A program made the position numbers and the translations under genes. 64,000 nucleotides of DNA from the NCBI GenBank assembly GCA_027487865.1, contig JAIYCT010000002.1:155038-219037 (forward strand), given 5' to 3'. Below the pieces are notes generated by a model. It was not told the origin of the DNA and did not search any database. It saw only the letters and a program-made list of their open reading frames with translations. Positions 15,001-22,632 of this stretch are shown here, one piece after another. Each line of letters begins with the position of its first letter. Position 1 is the first letter of the stretch. Source of the stretch: Microbacteriaceae bacterium. GTDB lineage: Bacteria > Actinomycetota > Actinomycetes > Actinomycetales > Microbacteriaceae.

Positions 15001-15610
15001 AATCTCTGGTTTGACGCTGAATATGGCCAACCACGTCACCGAGTTCGGTCTCGCGATCGCTATTGCGGCTGCTTTGCGCGTATTGCTCGAAGAGGGTTCT
15101 GCTCGCTACTTCCCAGCTCGTCTGAACAAGATCAACCCAACCGAGCTACCTGATTCACCGCTGGTGCAGAAGGCCGTTGCCCTATTGATTCGCTACGGCA
15201 TCTGGGTTGTACTCTCGGGTGCAATTGTTGGATTTGGATGGCAGGCGTTTGTGGGATCGGCATTATTCCTACTACCAACCATCATCGGCTGGTACCAGGA
15301 CCGCTTCCCGAATGTGCCACTGATCTGGAGAATCTTGCCAACCGGTGTCCCAGGCCTTGCCTTCACCATGGTGGTTGCCTCAGGCTCTGCAGCAGCAATC
15401 TCGATCTGGTTGGGTGCTACCCCTGCCTACGCGGAGCTGAGCTTCGTGTTGCTGCCGCTACCACTGCTATTGCTAAGCATCCTGTCGATGTTTGGCCGCG
15501 AGGGTGCTACCGAGAACGAGGTTCGAATCGCAAAACGTAACCGCTGGCTCTACCGAATCGGTGGTGTGGCGATGTTGCTGGTAACCCTGAATCTAACCGG
15601 GATTATCTAA
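2..15610 (+). CDS. Giant multi-domain surface adhesin-like protein with polytopic C-terminus (5' truncated)
   Basis: The reading frame is already open at base 2, so the N-terminus lies outside the window; at least 5,200 residues remain. Counting from the first ATG at 35: residues 1-1640 are beta-helix-like repeats rich in G, N, T and S; about 1640-3810 are some twenty Ig-like repeats around a D-x-x-G-N-x-V motif; about 3815-4255 are further all-beta repeats with paired Cys; two FN3-like domains follow (about 4258-4352 and 4509-4604), then a Pro/Thr stalk, a poly-Ala hydrophobic stretch, an acidic Ser/Glu linker, and roughly 350 residues with 9-10 predicted membrane spans. I see no LPxTG sortase motif. 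The architecture suggests an adhesin or cell-surface fibre held by its own membrane domain. The role is inferred; the family of the membrane domain is not recognised. It converges with the ZIP transporter gene, the stop codons overlapping by bases. Confidence 0.85.
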   Translation, partial: SNTIDIVASSSMNLSAEFIGNGFYISNGVKLTNTAAGADFVFKSKTLIDIADGNSTTFTDIQTNNGDIVMWTNAYGGGSGYFLLGIYAELNTANGVSSKTGSGGGRVTIGGGSAVDADGHPTGPVPGANVAGRLYALWLEDNSKIHTGGGSVDITISSSQAAVAALIEPSSEIWSGTGRIDVTINQGYATHAARMLSNSWISAATESPAISIATRVTGNYYNIYNDATNPFTLASIASTGGGISISAITPTATNTTLFMYGWNMLSRVGSIDISTSGVINWNTDKARALGATVSSDVLSSSANITIRSAQLLDTTANNLSTISTSGNVTIAPIGNNFTGDVQTQFNVFASDFIFGNLSTVDSASFTVKVSGDVTANGNITIAGNAVTLDKGYDLISTKAGSEILLKAKQWIDIDNTTTTLTQTNDADFSIIQTNNADIIFWADSDSNQEGLIWVSHNARINSSNGVYSYAAVSGGGDIIMAGGKSDGQNRPAGYAYDTGNRNEAAANDVGVGFGKFVDVFTGGGDLIIRAFAKSAALSAFNFQPQGEFITGLGQIRIDARATSAVEAFEYWISTEGEAGALFSSHATVVPAISISASVSATNVQAVRLYNQNSANPTTIQSLATTGGGIAITANQNVVSTTIGSYLAAVNVLSSNGAITYSSNAVMNITNNSFTQNWGAKSGTSVSSSVADVNWIVNGVDGNQNTATISTSGAVNVQPFASTFGSDVEWWADVIDASKLTIGSSSLIASATYDVVINSISTVSGPIEIYANSIPFSAGDHLFSKRAGSKILLKAKTDVNGTNGSGRTFTTHSRIQTNNGDIILWADADGNNSGGIHLGNYFQVNSANGVQTSSAISGGGNIIMAGGTATDANGYPTGYAAAAVAAADRAVALYYYAGIYSGGGDVVIRGRTASSFGVIFYGYVEAFTGTGTFEIDAVSTNTGGGRAFAFVDTGFGDSAIGPLDIVSAATRSPAVKIRGVTAGTYEAIRLYGAHGTNELTIASTAETGGGVDIYAQSAVGAGIDMYLYRAEVLSRNGAITVSSNVNQLHISGLDYFGSNATSPFVTTSSANVSLIMDLWTFNNTTTYFRTQGDVTIVPKNNNYFGQDAAFGFDTNGIRNLTIGKNPLAADVVRAINLTGAHTVSGNINFFGGTVNVNDDLAVTGSTGRITLKALGAISTIAGVDMRTAGGDVIFWADSDASGVGNIDMEATNTICTGWNSSASTCSLAVGGDIVMGGGAADANDAGLPAGNANGSGTVAATATGLALGPCVSNRTASVNNVFTTRGGNVILRGASSTGNTGTAAVQPGVVICNGTTFNLGVGKMDLSSQFRAVTANYHSALWIAPWITAPNANAVVVNSTNTASDALDIRAWGSNGDYTSFGLTFNNSVGGGALFELDSIWANSAANFNFNSAGPMRIVPVSTSFASPMNFGSNFTLSSTASLFEVGTASNSGQVYLSGAKQIAGDINLLGSNVSISAALTTTGSGKKITIVSDTISLSANVSATNSSRIEISPRTSGRNIVLGVASISALAIPAAATTFLSATTLQLGSTTSGNISVEASTTFASAKVTNLKLVTPGNVTAVSGAVLTAANLAIDAGGNVNLPGSNSVAGNVAISASASVTYSSAVSYSPAVVDGTNAVFGVGRAISLTNSPTLEQANEFLAVTFNPPPQVLITDAYNKLLDGNNRLAYQYTASATVASGSGTVTGLTSSSRVGGNITFNAIKVLSGTGTYNFALNVQVDANTTLTVTSANYNIMAGEPGRLIVTATDNTSVVGQAGFSFIVSVEDTFGNRIILGDHKNITVSATVSGTTAAITAGRQVRANDDGIATFSDLVVTGSVSDTISVSFTVAYTRLSDNQIVTVSSSVSAITLTHAAAASITLTNSATAKSGIAFTSQPVVRILDAYGNLVTTGEQSTQTVQLSVTPSAMIGTTVISASGGIATFAGIAIEGSTGSKTVTARIYSPITMSDLTIVDLGVGAASKLTLETEGLGAVSGAVLATQPVLKLRDSANNLVTGVAHNVVASINPAASLSGTTIAVNTTTGTATFTALSISGVVGSYSISYAIEGASSSAVASASQSIELTHGEAKWLRMVSQPTAATAGVTMSPLVVEVTDANGNRVTTGFYSARSITVFGTYQSAATVIGTKAVTLSAGVATFNDIAATTGAGQNIKVGIQVSGINHVFYADNIFLSANVGYQLGLDSTTAINRTAGQAQTSDYLLRLKDAYGNQTSQSSTISILVTAVSASDGVTVQRTVGTYIISPSSTFVIIPKSAFFVQQSGDYKFSFSSSGLVTAYTTQFTVTNAAADKLVILQNMPASVQSGITFSPTVRLQLQDAFNNPVLNSTVSVSVSAIAGSVTGIAGGVVQNTLGESIIEFPDLAISGVSSSAQLRFTAISSTGVNAKTYSSTTFRITSGDPYQLSVSATAISVANRTSLSTFSVKVLDRVGNLVPNSAAQVSATLTGATLSGNAIVFASGGISTFSSLAVSGTTGTYDLSLASTGLLPATVSITITHGAANSIDFTSPATSKNALTASSIVAKILDADGNLVTTGSQSTQNVTLSVSSAVLSGTTTLAATGGIATFSNVAITGLIGDKNLSAAIASPYAISTSNQITLLFGNAHSLYLTTQAQGFENSEFFTTAPAVTVRDVSGNAVSASGMVIRVSAATATLSGSVTASADTSIASFASNLKLRGVVGSHTLAFTAEGTSSSGVISTSQQIALTYGAPSQLEISAHPSAARVGLTFTPQPKLRILDDSGNLVSNSSLVVSVAANGADLAGATTQSAVSGVANYSGLKLVGSASSIVTLSYSINSAGTTISAATSVQLLAGNAVATSLSWTVTDVKTRVAPSYSPVISLFDEFGNKVVSDNSSTAVAKLYRGGTLITQSAVAFTASSGEITFANLALKAEPRSGYYYQFEVIGQAAVTTSEFVILPGPVAQVVINQEPSAGTAPNLTRTGNALSVQPIIRLLDQDDNLVTTETGTTLSAVIASGAGGSLLTASTSIVNGVATFNQLALVGVVETPTQSAEVYRLKFEYGALSSSPSAQLSVMHNVADRISIVRDAADGRSGLIFDTTPQVVLLDRFGNRVFRDSAVTIIGNPQVVGGAGSAANVNNNQGVRNAAGVYTFQMGISGLVGNTYEINFYRQAGGVTPAVQSNITITHGIANKIGFLQLPSSTDSNQVRSKTGEALKVQPVIEIQDAAGNRVLDSADVVTATLNLTPRGNRDYLKNFTVSATAGVASFSNLALVVDPSQIYRLNFSYGSNQHTAEVDLQVTHADAEYLGISTSPIAGNKTGDPLVQSPTIVVYDFDGNRTTSLTNVTISASVVVGSGYVESNGLASVVNGIADFQNLTLVAPPGENQQLRFTLLGAVNSASAAVVSPNSQNLSLTFADPTKLTLSQQPSVLVAAAELLSAQPMVRVEDRYGNLVTNYMGSIDVTIAGGGGRLVSGQDATIASVSALVVNGVASYNSLRIEGDPATTYNLQFASAGLTGTSSNNISISPAAPASIVMQTQPVGGVTSETLSVQPVARLLDRFGNLVTTDNSTQVTVALVSGPNRPGGASALVGGTTTVTVVGGVATFTNLTFTGATNRNYVLGFTAGSFSVNSSAIQVSPAAAATLQWITEPVAQRTGEVMATQPVLRLLDFDGNIATSTSATIVASVSIGGGYIEAGTSSQAVNGIATFSGLTLVATPSVSQQLTFTATTASGSFAITTATNLVVSHTTASYMVAQSPYVQGGRQGAALATQPKLFLFDRFGNKTIYDSATVVTATIGSGAGGAVSGSNTATAVNGEILFSRLAATGSPGVNYTLNFAASGGFSLADTTSFNVFKTAEINLSYSPVIYSASKTVSPAILYTDSTEHSISFVVTTPSLCSVNSSSGVVTVIGAGNCVVRATVADGTYYKSNTKDVTLVIAKSPQAPLTITNVDYVDFGQVLPLTAVGGSGTATTRFFASGECRTIGTSLAFQGNATEDLSPSCSIFAARSGDANHLQVVSEIMDVTVLRIAQQPLAIGNSRATAVGDIELFTVGGSGTGTVSYTITDNGTAQCSLIGTTLRAARNGACEVSAQKVQDVNYNLATSPAITFSFSKQIQQVSFTSALPLMPLAGQTYQARATASSGLSISYTITLGQEIQASSNVSYSPAVCTMSSSVSGQVLFLRSGYCEVTATQAGNNVYAANTASQRFEIGRQNQTINFEMLSDKTFGSPSWRLGAQASSGLDVSYTISAGITACTVTQNGIVTLLAEGKCQIVASQAGNGSWAPAPDVSRLFFVEPDLAGAPSLVSAAVGNQWFTLGYTAPSYLGGSAVQRYRLEVTDVNNNKYVNSACTTTVPLVCTIAGIPNGRAYTARIAPITNAGIGQYSTVTVPLTPSRAEMSVTQLSANVSTGGLDMTWVTPVAIEGNFLRYEVYVWVTGTQQPATPTSIVSNSTSSTISMAITQIASSSPTIAPAVFIQPQLNVVSSHYRTTSKVFVFGAMQHRPMGFVSLASVQQNAATDSATVGYTMKVVTITDTYSSSQTINTANGVKVGLSAPAAPTQLSLDTQDESKIIVSWGAPNSDGGFAIEDYNVQVNGQTICANIQVRMCEVGTVSPGVPYNVSVKARNALGLGEAAVASYTTPAPPPVVIATQPVPPAGPSGPSGPSVTPTPTPTPTPTVKPTPTVKPTPTVKPTPTVKPTPTVKPTPSVTPKPSEEPTPPPSPSTAPETDDGDSVVAGPEDGDSGAEGTPVVPTEPDDETPAEVTPGIGATGDDTKLEPFNPLGSPESIAAMVGILISAMAAAAAAAAAAAGAGGGSSSSSSKSESEEGDEDLSELEVAHDQIELVEENWGDKLSWFKSRWLTFLDKLTHDLTLLLAPISPLLAKVINDGAYLRALLGSTTLLLPIAGVGLALTAVIQNGGEVFAPTWYLMLAIAVLGLFDAFAGFAATLVFLVGSIIAAGQLPDLSQIRTLMGVMIIAIGPAMLATAFRTLRKEPARDLDSWWERLADLAIAPFMAGWSVMTMVSVMPAISGLTLNMANHVTEFGLAIAIAAALRVLLEEGSARYFPARLNKINPTELPDSPLVQKAVALLIRYGIWVVLSGAIVGFGWQAFVGSALFLLPTIIGWYQDRFPNVPLIWRILPTGVPGLAFTMVVASGSAAAISIWLGATPAYAELSFVLLPLPLLLLSILSMFGREGATENEVRIAKRNRWLYRIGGVAMLLVTLNLTGII
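35..4950 (+). repeat. Four tandem ~1.1 kb beta-helix modules inside the giant gene
   Basis: A signature coding for I-Q-T-N-N-G-D-I followed by W-A-D recurs with its Ile codon at 182, 1292 and 2441, and in the diverged form M-R-T-A-G-G-D-V at 3551. The periods are 1110, 1149 and 1110 bases (370, 383 and 370 codons). Each module also carries a G-G-G-D-I-I-M-A-G-G-like segment and ends with a T-I-G/V-S-G stretch. This is internal duplication of a filamentous-haemagglutinin-like right-handed beta-helix unit; the structural class is inferred from composition and periodicity. Confidence 0.8.
4960..11480 (+). repeat. Array of about twenty Ig-like repeats in the giant gene
   Basis: The translated motif (L/R/F)-D-x-(F/Y/D)-G-N-x-V, usually preceded by Q-P-x-(L/V) and followed by an A-T-F-x-x-L strand, occurs about twenty times between nt 5025 (D-A-Y-N-K) and nt 11250 (F-D-R-F-G-N-K). 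Spacing is roughly 90-130 residues. This resembles bacterial Ig-like or invasin/intimin-type stalk domains. The number of copies was counted by eye. Confidence 0.8.
13900..14060 (+). repeat. Pro/Thr low-complexity stalk (PTVKPT repeats)
   Basis: An S-G-P repeat followed by P-T-P-T and at least five P-T-V-K units form an extended, probably wall-spanning stalk between the second FN3 domain and the membrane-proximal part. At the DNA level the 12-base unit varies in its third codon positions (act/acg/acc), so the array is conserved as protein rather than as exact DNA. Confidence 0.9.
14560..15607 (+). other. Polytopic membrane domain at the C-terminus of the giant protein
   Basis: After an acidic linker (E-S-E-E-G-D-E-D) the last ~350 residues contain 9-10 long hydrophobic segments, for example the spans starting T-L-L-L-P-I-A-G, W-Y-L-M-L-A-I-A-V, L-M-G-V-M-I-I-A, F-M-A-G-W-S-V-M, R-Y-G-I-W-V-V-L-S-G and F-V-L-L-P-L-P-L-L. 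Before it lies a separate Ala-rich segment (nt 14270-14350) that could be another span. No transporter or enzyme signature was recognised. Confidence 0.7.
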
Positions 15611-16428
15611 AGCCGAAGCAGTACCAGGCTTGCGGCCATGACCGCAACACCTGCAATAAACCCATAGACACTGAGGTGACCACGAGCTGAGTTTCTTGCG
15701 GTTGGCAAAAGCGTATCGATCGCCAAAAAGACCATTACTCCGGCAACCATGGCAAAAAGGATGCCCAAAACAAAGTGATCTAGGAACTGGGCCAGTAGAA
15801 GGTAGCCAATAACGGCTCCAGCGGGCTCAGCGAGGCCGGAGAGGAAGCTGAGGCGGAATGCCTTGACCTTGGACTTTGTGGCGTAATAGACCGGGACAGA
15901 GACTGCAATTCCTTCTGGAATGTTGTGAAGGGCGACCGCAATTGCCAAGGCGATACCGATTTGCGGGTCATCTAATACCAGCAGGAAGGTCGCAAGACCC
16001 TCTGGGAAGTTGTGAATCGCAATCGCGAGTGCAACAAATAGCCCGGTACGAAGCAAGACCTTGTTCGCCCGGGCCTCAGATCGTTCCTGGTCGCTGCCCA
16101 ACAGCTCAATCTCGGTGTTTTCGTGCGGGTTTGCACTGGATGGAACCAGCGCATCGATGATAGCCATCACGATCATGCCGCCAACCATGGCAATTGCAGC
16201 TACCGCCGAAGCCTGAACCGCAGGAATTGTCTCCGCGATGTATTTGGTGGACTTGGGGATGATCTCAACAAATGAGAGATAGACCATCACACCGGCCGAG
16301 AAGCCCATTGCGATGGCGAAGAAAGACTTGTTGGTGGTCTTGGAGAAAAAGGCCAACGTCGAGCCAATTCCGGTTGCAAGACCGGCTCCGAGGGTGACCA
16401 GGAACGCCAGAATCAATCCGCTTTCCAT
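15607..16428 (-). CDS. zupT: ZIP-family metal transporter (ZupT-like)
   Basis: This 273-residue membrane protein has the spacing of ZIP transporters: eight hydrophobic spans, a short charged loop (S-S-A-N-P-H-E-N-T-E-I-E) in the middle, and the two metal-binding signatures H-N-F-P-E-G and H-N-I-P-E-G in the fourth and fifth spans. Known ZupT proteins import zinc and other divalent cations. I chose the ATG at 16428 because a strong AAGGAGG lies five bases upstream; a GTG six bases earlier overlaps that ribosome site. The gene sits directly behind the terminator and Cys-rich peptide that end the nrd operon, so there is little space for an independent promoter. That raises the possibility of read-through control. 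Confidence 0.9.
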   Translation of the reverse strand: MESGLILAFLVTLGAGLATGIGSTLAFFSKTTNKSFFAIAMGFSAGVMVYLSFVEIIPKSTKYIAETIPAVQASAVAAIAMVGGMIVMAIIDALVPSSANPHENTEIELLGSDQERSEARANKVLLRTGLFVALAIAIHNFPEGLATFLLVLDDPQIGIALAIAVALHNIPEGIAVSVPVYYATKSKVKAFRLSFLSGLAEPAGAVIGYLLLAQFLDHFVLGILFAMVAGVMVFLAIDTLLPTARNSARGHLSVYGFIAGVAVMAASLVLLRL

Positions 16429-16453
16429 AGTCACCTCCTTATTGGGTCAAAAA

Positions 16454-16480
16454 AACCGGCCAATTACAAACCGGCCGGTT
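16454..16480 (-). terminator. Rho-independent terminator after the nrd operon, just upstream of zupT
   Basis: A perfect 8-bp stem AACCGGCC/GGCCGGTT (16454-16461 with 16473-16480) around an 11-base loop is followed on the minus strand by a run of T residues. It lies after the Cys-rich peptide stop and ends only about ten bases before the zupT ribosome-binding site. Confidence 0.85.
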
Positions 16481-16498
16481 CCTTTGCTAATGCTTTAT

Positions 16499-16549
16499 TT
16501 AGTGCTTGCCGCCGCAGCCACAAGTGTCTTTACCGCAATTGCAGTCCAT
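16499..16549 (-). CDS. Tiny Cys-rich peptide, 16 aa, between nrdF and the zupT terminator
   Basis: The 17-codon frame encodes MDCNCGKDTCGCGGKH: four Cys in two CxC pairs plus a His. It has an excellent ribosome-binding site (AGGAG six bases before the ATG) that overlaps the nrdF stop codon, so translation is probably coupled to nrdF. A strong intrinsic terminator follows, then the ZIP transporter gene. I do not recognise a family. It could be a miniature metal-binding (metallothionein-like) peptide or a leader peptide whose translation influences the terminator in front of zupT. Both roles are inferred. The case for translation rests on the ribosome site, the position and the non-random composition. 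Confidence 0.6.
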   Translation of the reverse strand: MDCNCGKDTCGCGGKH

Positions 16550-16558
16550 GAATATCTC

Positions 16559-19700
<3,142 letters not shown>

Positions 19701-19716
<16 letters not shown>

Positions 19717-20117
19717 AGTTCGGCCAGCCTTTCTTTTACTTCCGTTACGTCTTCTGGGGTGCCAGTGATCTCGAACCGATACAGCACTGGAACCCCGAGT
19801 TTGCTGGCGACTATGTCGCCGGCCTTGCAGAAGTGGGCACCAAAATTGGTGTTTCCCCCTGAAATGACCGCCTTGATGTGTTTCCGATTTACCGGATTAT
19901 TCAAGAATTTGATTACTTGCTTTGGAACAGTTGATTCATCGTTGCCGCCACCATAGGTGGGAACTACTAGGACGCTGTCCCGATCGTGAACAAAGTCGGC
20001 TGCTTCTTCGGATTTCAGTGGAATCCGAATTGCGTTGGCACCTAGTTTGTCTACGAACCGCTTGGTGTTTTCTGAGACGCTCGAGAAATAAACAACATCG
20101 AACATCTCCTTCACCAT
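19701..20117 (-). CDS. nrdI: NrdI flavodoxin-like protein for class Ib RNR
   Basis: This 138-residue protein has the NrdI fold: an N-terminal [17 protein letters not shown]-phosphate loop, V-P-T-Y-G-G-G, and I-S-G-G-N-T-N-F-G binding loops. NrdI supplies oxidant for the manganese cofactor of NrdF. The ATG at 20117 follows the nrdH stop by two bases. Another ATG at 20105 is preceded immediately, without spacing, by GAAGGAG and is less likely. The 3' end overlaps the nrdE start. Confidence 0.93.
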
Positions 20118-20119
20118 TT

Positions 20120-20344
20120 CTACGCTGAGATTGCTTGGATCTTGTCCATGCGGAAACCGCTCCAGTGCTCGTCTCCAGAGACGACTACTGGTGCTGCGGT
20201 GTAACCCATGGTCTTGACCATTTCTAGAGCTACTGGGTCCTGAGACATGTCGACCTCGGCATACTCAATCTGGTTGCGCTGCAACATGCGCTTAGTGCTG
20301 TCGCACTGAACGCACGCTGGAAGCGTGTAAACGGTCACCGCCAT
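20120..20344 (-). CDS. nrdH: NrdH glutaredoxin-like redoxin
   Basis: This 74-residue redoxin is the electron donor of the class Ib reductase. It has the C-V-Q-C active site at positions 11-14, the T-A-A-P-V-V-V cis-Pro loop and a W-S-G-F-R C-terminal signature that distinguish NrdH from ordinary glutaredoxins. A perfect AGGAGG lies seven bases before the ATG. It is the first gene of the nrdHIEF operon, and the upstream region carries NrdR-like boxes. Confidence 0.95.
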   Translation of the reverse strand: MAVTVYTLPACVQCDSTKRMLQRNQIEYAEVDMSQDPVALEMVKTMGYTAAPVVVSGDEHWSGFRMDKIQAISA

Positions 20345-20440
20345 GGGTGTTCCTCCTGGATAAGTGGGTTTTTAGGCCCGGTTTTAGCAAATTATTGTGA
20401 AAAATCTCGCAAACTGTGGATTTACAACATTAGCACTTAA

Positions 20441-20456
20441 CCACTAGATGTAGTAG
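20441..20456. promoter_or_regulatory. NrdR box 1 upstream of nrdHIEF
   Basis: CCACTAGATGTAGTAG is an imperfect palindrome (12 of 16 positions symmetric) close to the NrdR consensus with its CTA...TAG core. It lies about 100 bases upstream of nrdH, consistent with repression of the nrd operon by the dATP/ATP-sensing NrdR. Confidence 0.7.
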
Positions 20457-20472
20457 CAACTCGCGATTTTCT

Positions 20473-20488
20473 TCACTTATTTAGTTAT
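20473..20488. promoter_or_regulatory. Weaker candidate NrdR box 2, 32 bases from box 1
   Basis: TCACTTATTTAGTTAT shares the CACT...TAGT pattern with box 1 but is more degenerate. Its start is 32 bases from box 1, which is three helical turns and is the spacing typical of paired NrdR sites. The spacing is the main support. Confidence 0.4.
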
Positions 20489-20863
20489 TTCCTGAACATT
20501 AACCCACAGGTTGAACTTTAAGGCGGTAGCAAATCCCGCGTGTCGCGGGTTGTTCATCTAATGTGCTGAAAAGTTATTTTTACGGGCTGTAGAAACAGGG
20601 GTTTTTACACCCAATTTGACCTCAACACACCGACATTTATTAACAAATCGTTAGCAAATAAGTCATAGAAAATCGATCTCGGCCAACCGGATTTCAGCTT
20701 GCAGGGGCAAGAAGCTCGACTAACCGTCGCGAAAACTGCCTTTTCCTGCTCGGATAGCGAGATCCGGCTATGGATCTTTGCCTTGTTTGGCAATTTGTTC
20801 GCGATTATTATTTTTTTGGGGTTCGGCCCTGGACCATCGAAAATCTAAGGACAGCAGCTACTA

Positions 20864-21754
20864 ATGATTAGAGTCGCAACCCTTGAAGACGCTCAAGAAC
20901 TGCTTTCGGTTTGCAATAACCACGAACTACGCGTTGACCCAGACTTTGAACTGATGCCACTCAGTGAAATCACCGAGTTCCTCAATGGCTATGAAGAGCC
21001 TTCCCACACCATGGTTTTGGATGATGGCGGCATCCAAGCCGTGATGTTTATCCAAACCTCGACCCCAAGAAACCGCGTTGACCCAGACTTTTTTACCGTG
21101 GGCACTAAGGCACAGTCCAAAGAGCTATTTGATGCAGGTTTTGAGTGGTTAGCGCAAAACCGCAAGGGCTTTGACGTTCGAACTTTTTGCAACAAGATGG
21201 ACACCGAGCTGCTTGCGCTGTTTGAGGAGAGCGGCCTGAGCTTTCTGCGTGATTACTACAAGATGGTCAAAGAGCCGGTCGAAAAAGGCTTCCCCGCACT
21301 CCCACAGGACATCACCATTGAGGCGGTTGACCTGGAGGGTGAGTCACGCACGCTACACATGCTTGAGACCGAGTCATTTACCGGTCACTTCGGTCACATC
21401 CCTCTAGGCCACGATCATTGGCTCGCAGAGAAAACCACCGAACCTAAGCTGGATCGCAAAGGCGTATTTATTGCCAAGGTAAAAGGTGAACCGGCTGGGC
21501 TTTTGATCTCCAATGACGCTCGGTCAGAGATGAATGGGGGCTGGGTGGACAAACTCGGTGTGCTGGAGAAGTTCCGCGGCCTGGGGCTCGGGAAGTTATT
21601 GTTGCAGTGGGGAATTGCTCACGCTGCCGAGAAGGGTTACCAGTCTGTGGGTCTTGGAGTGGACACCGGCAATGAGTCCGGAGCACTGCAGCTTTACGAA
21701 AACCAGGGCTTTAAACAGACTGTGGTTTGGCGCGGTTACGCAACCACTATTTAG
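20864..21754 (+). CDS. Tandem-GNAT N-acetyltransferase (MshD-like)
   Basis: The 296-residue protein consists of two GNAT folds. The N-terminal one is degenerate. The C-terminal one carries a clear acetyl-CoA motif A (L-G-V-L-E-K-F-R-G-L-G-L-G-K-L-L-L) and the motif B segment A-L-Q-L-Y-E-N-Q-G-F. The tandem layout and size resemble mycothiol synthase MshD of Actinobacteria, but the sequence is not close enough, by eye, to assign that substrate. Its ribosome-binding site is weak (AAGGA about 12 bases upstream). Its stop overlaps the end of the convergent EamA gene by eight bases. Confidence 0.7.
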   Translation: MIRVATLEDAQELLSVCNNHELRVDPDFELMPLSEITEFLNGYEEPSHTMVLDDGGIQAVMFIQTSTPRNRVDPDFFTVGTKAQSKELFDAGFEWLAQNRKGFDVRTFCNKMDTELLALFEESGLSFLRDYYKMVKEPVEKGFPALPQDITIEAVDLEGESRTLHMLETESFTGHFGHIPLGHDHWLAEKTTEPKLDRKGVFIAKVKGEPAGLLISNDARSEMNGGWVDKLGVLEKFRGLGLGKLLLQWGIAHAAEKGYQSVGLGVDTGNESGALQLYENQGFKQTVVWRGYATTI

Positions 21755-22622
21755 AGCTCTTGTGTTGAGCGAGCCAGGCTCCCAGAATTACCACCGCACC
21801 GCCAATTGGTTCATACCAGTGCAGCTCTTCACCCAATAGCAAAATGCCCCAGATGGTTGCCAACACCGGATTGGTGAACGTCACGGTCAGGGCAACGGTA
21901 GATCCAGCCGCTTTGACGACATCGTGAAATAGTCGGTAGGCAAAACCAGAGCCCAAAACCCCCAGCGCCAGAAGCGCCAAAAGTGATTCCATGCTTGGAG
22001 GCCCCGTGAAAAGTGGTCCCGTAAATAGGTAAAACGGCAACAGCGTGATGGCGCTGGTGAATACCTGGGCTGCCGCCGAAGAAGTCCCCGAGAGATTCAT
22101 CGGGGTTACATACTTGCGGATGTATGGACCACCGATGCCATAGGAAATGGTTGCCAAAACCAGTGCTCCAATTGCAAGCGGGTCGTTTTGGCCAAAGCCT
22201 TCCCAAATCCCGAGGGTGATCGCGACACCGATTAGCCCAACCGCCAAACCAATAGTGGCGATAATCGTCACCTTCTCGGTCCGATAGATAGTCAAGATCG
22301 CAAGCAGGGTGAAAATTGGGGTAGTGGCACCGATGATTGCGGCCAACGAAGAGGTGGTCGATTGCTGCGCGAAGCTAAACAGCGCAAAAGGTATTGCCGA
22401 CATCAAAACACCGGCTATCCAGAGGTGGAACCACTGGGTTCCCTTCGGAAGCTGAAGCCTGAGTAAAAACACCAAGCCAAACATTGCCGCGCCACCAAGC
22501 AACGTGCGCCAAAAGGCGACACCGTAAAAAGGTAGGAATCTAAGCGAGAGTTCAGTGAATAGGAAGCTGGAGCCCCAGATCAGGGCCATTGGAATGAACT
22601 TCCAAATCCAGTGTGATTTCAC
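21747..22622 (-). CDS. EamA/DMT-family transporter
   Basis: The 291-residue protein has ten hydrophobic spans arranged as two EamA repeats (about residues 8-140 and 150-288), with the A-L-I-W-G-S-S-F N-terminal motif and the F-T-N-P-V-L-A-T-I-W-G second-repeat motif. DMT proteins mostly export amino acids or other small metabolites; the substrate cannot be told. It begins with GTG only 11 bases after the gnd stop and has no clear ribosome site, so it is probably co-transcribed and translationally coupled to gnd. Confidence 0.85.
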   Translation of the reverse strand: MKSHWIWKFIPMALIWGSSFLFTELSLRFLPFYGVAFWRTLLGGAAMFGLVFLLRLQLPKGTQWFHLWIAGVLMSAIPFALFSFAQQSTTSSLAAIIGATTPIFTLLAILTIYRTEKVTIIATIGLAVGLIGVAITLGIWEGFGQNDPLAIGALVLATISYGIGGPYIRKYVTPMNLSGTSSAAAQVFTSAITLLPFYLFTGPLFTGPPSMESLLALLALGVLGSGFAYRLFHDVVKAAGSTVALTVTFTNPVLATIWGILLLGEELHWYEPIGGAVVILGAWLAQHKSSK

Positions 22623-22632
22623 CTAATGAAAT

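Larger units (their letters stand above)
20345..20863. other. 519-base intergenic region between nrdH and the tandem-GNAT gene
   Basis: This is the longest gap in the window and is AT-rich. It holds the NrdR-like boxes described separately and two compact hairpins, CCCGCG/CGCGGG at 20535-20549 and AGCTTGC/GCAAGaAGCT at 20696-20716, neither followed by a T-run. Two weak DnaA-box-like words (AAATCCACA on the minus strand near 20411-20425, TAACCCACA near 20500) are also present. A 62-codon frame at 20605-20793 (minus) has no ribosome site or family resemblance that convinces me. A small RNA could be hidden here, but nothing proves it. Confidence 0.5.

Noticed and set aside
14060-15610. LPxTG-type sortase anchor at the end of the giant protein
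   Set aside because: No L-P-x-T-G motif is present; the C-terminus is polytopic.
20411-20505. DnaA-box-like words near nrdH (possible origin or DnaA control)
   Set aside because: Only 7 of 9 matches each, and no dnaA/dnaN/rpmH neighbourhood. Not an origin.
20535-20549. CCCGCG/CGCGGG hairpin as a terminator
   Set aside because: No T-run on either strand and no gene ends there.
20605-20793. 62-codon minus-strand frame in the long nrd intergenic region, with a LuxR-like L-S-E-Q-E-K-A-V-F start
   Set aside because: The later residues do not keep the helix-turn-helix spacing (about 40 instead of 28 residues to the recognition helix), and there is no ribosome-binding site. Probably chance.
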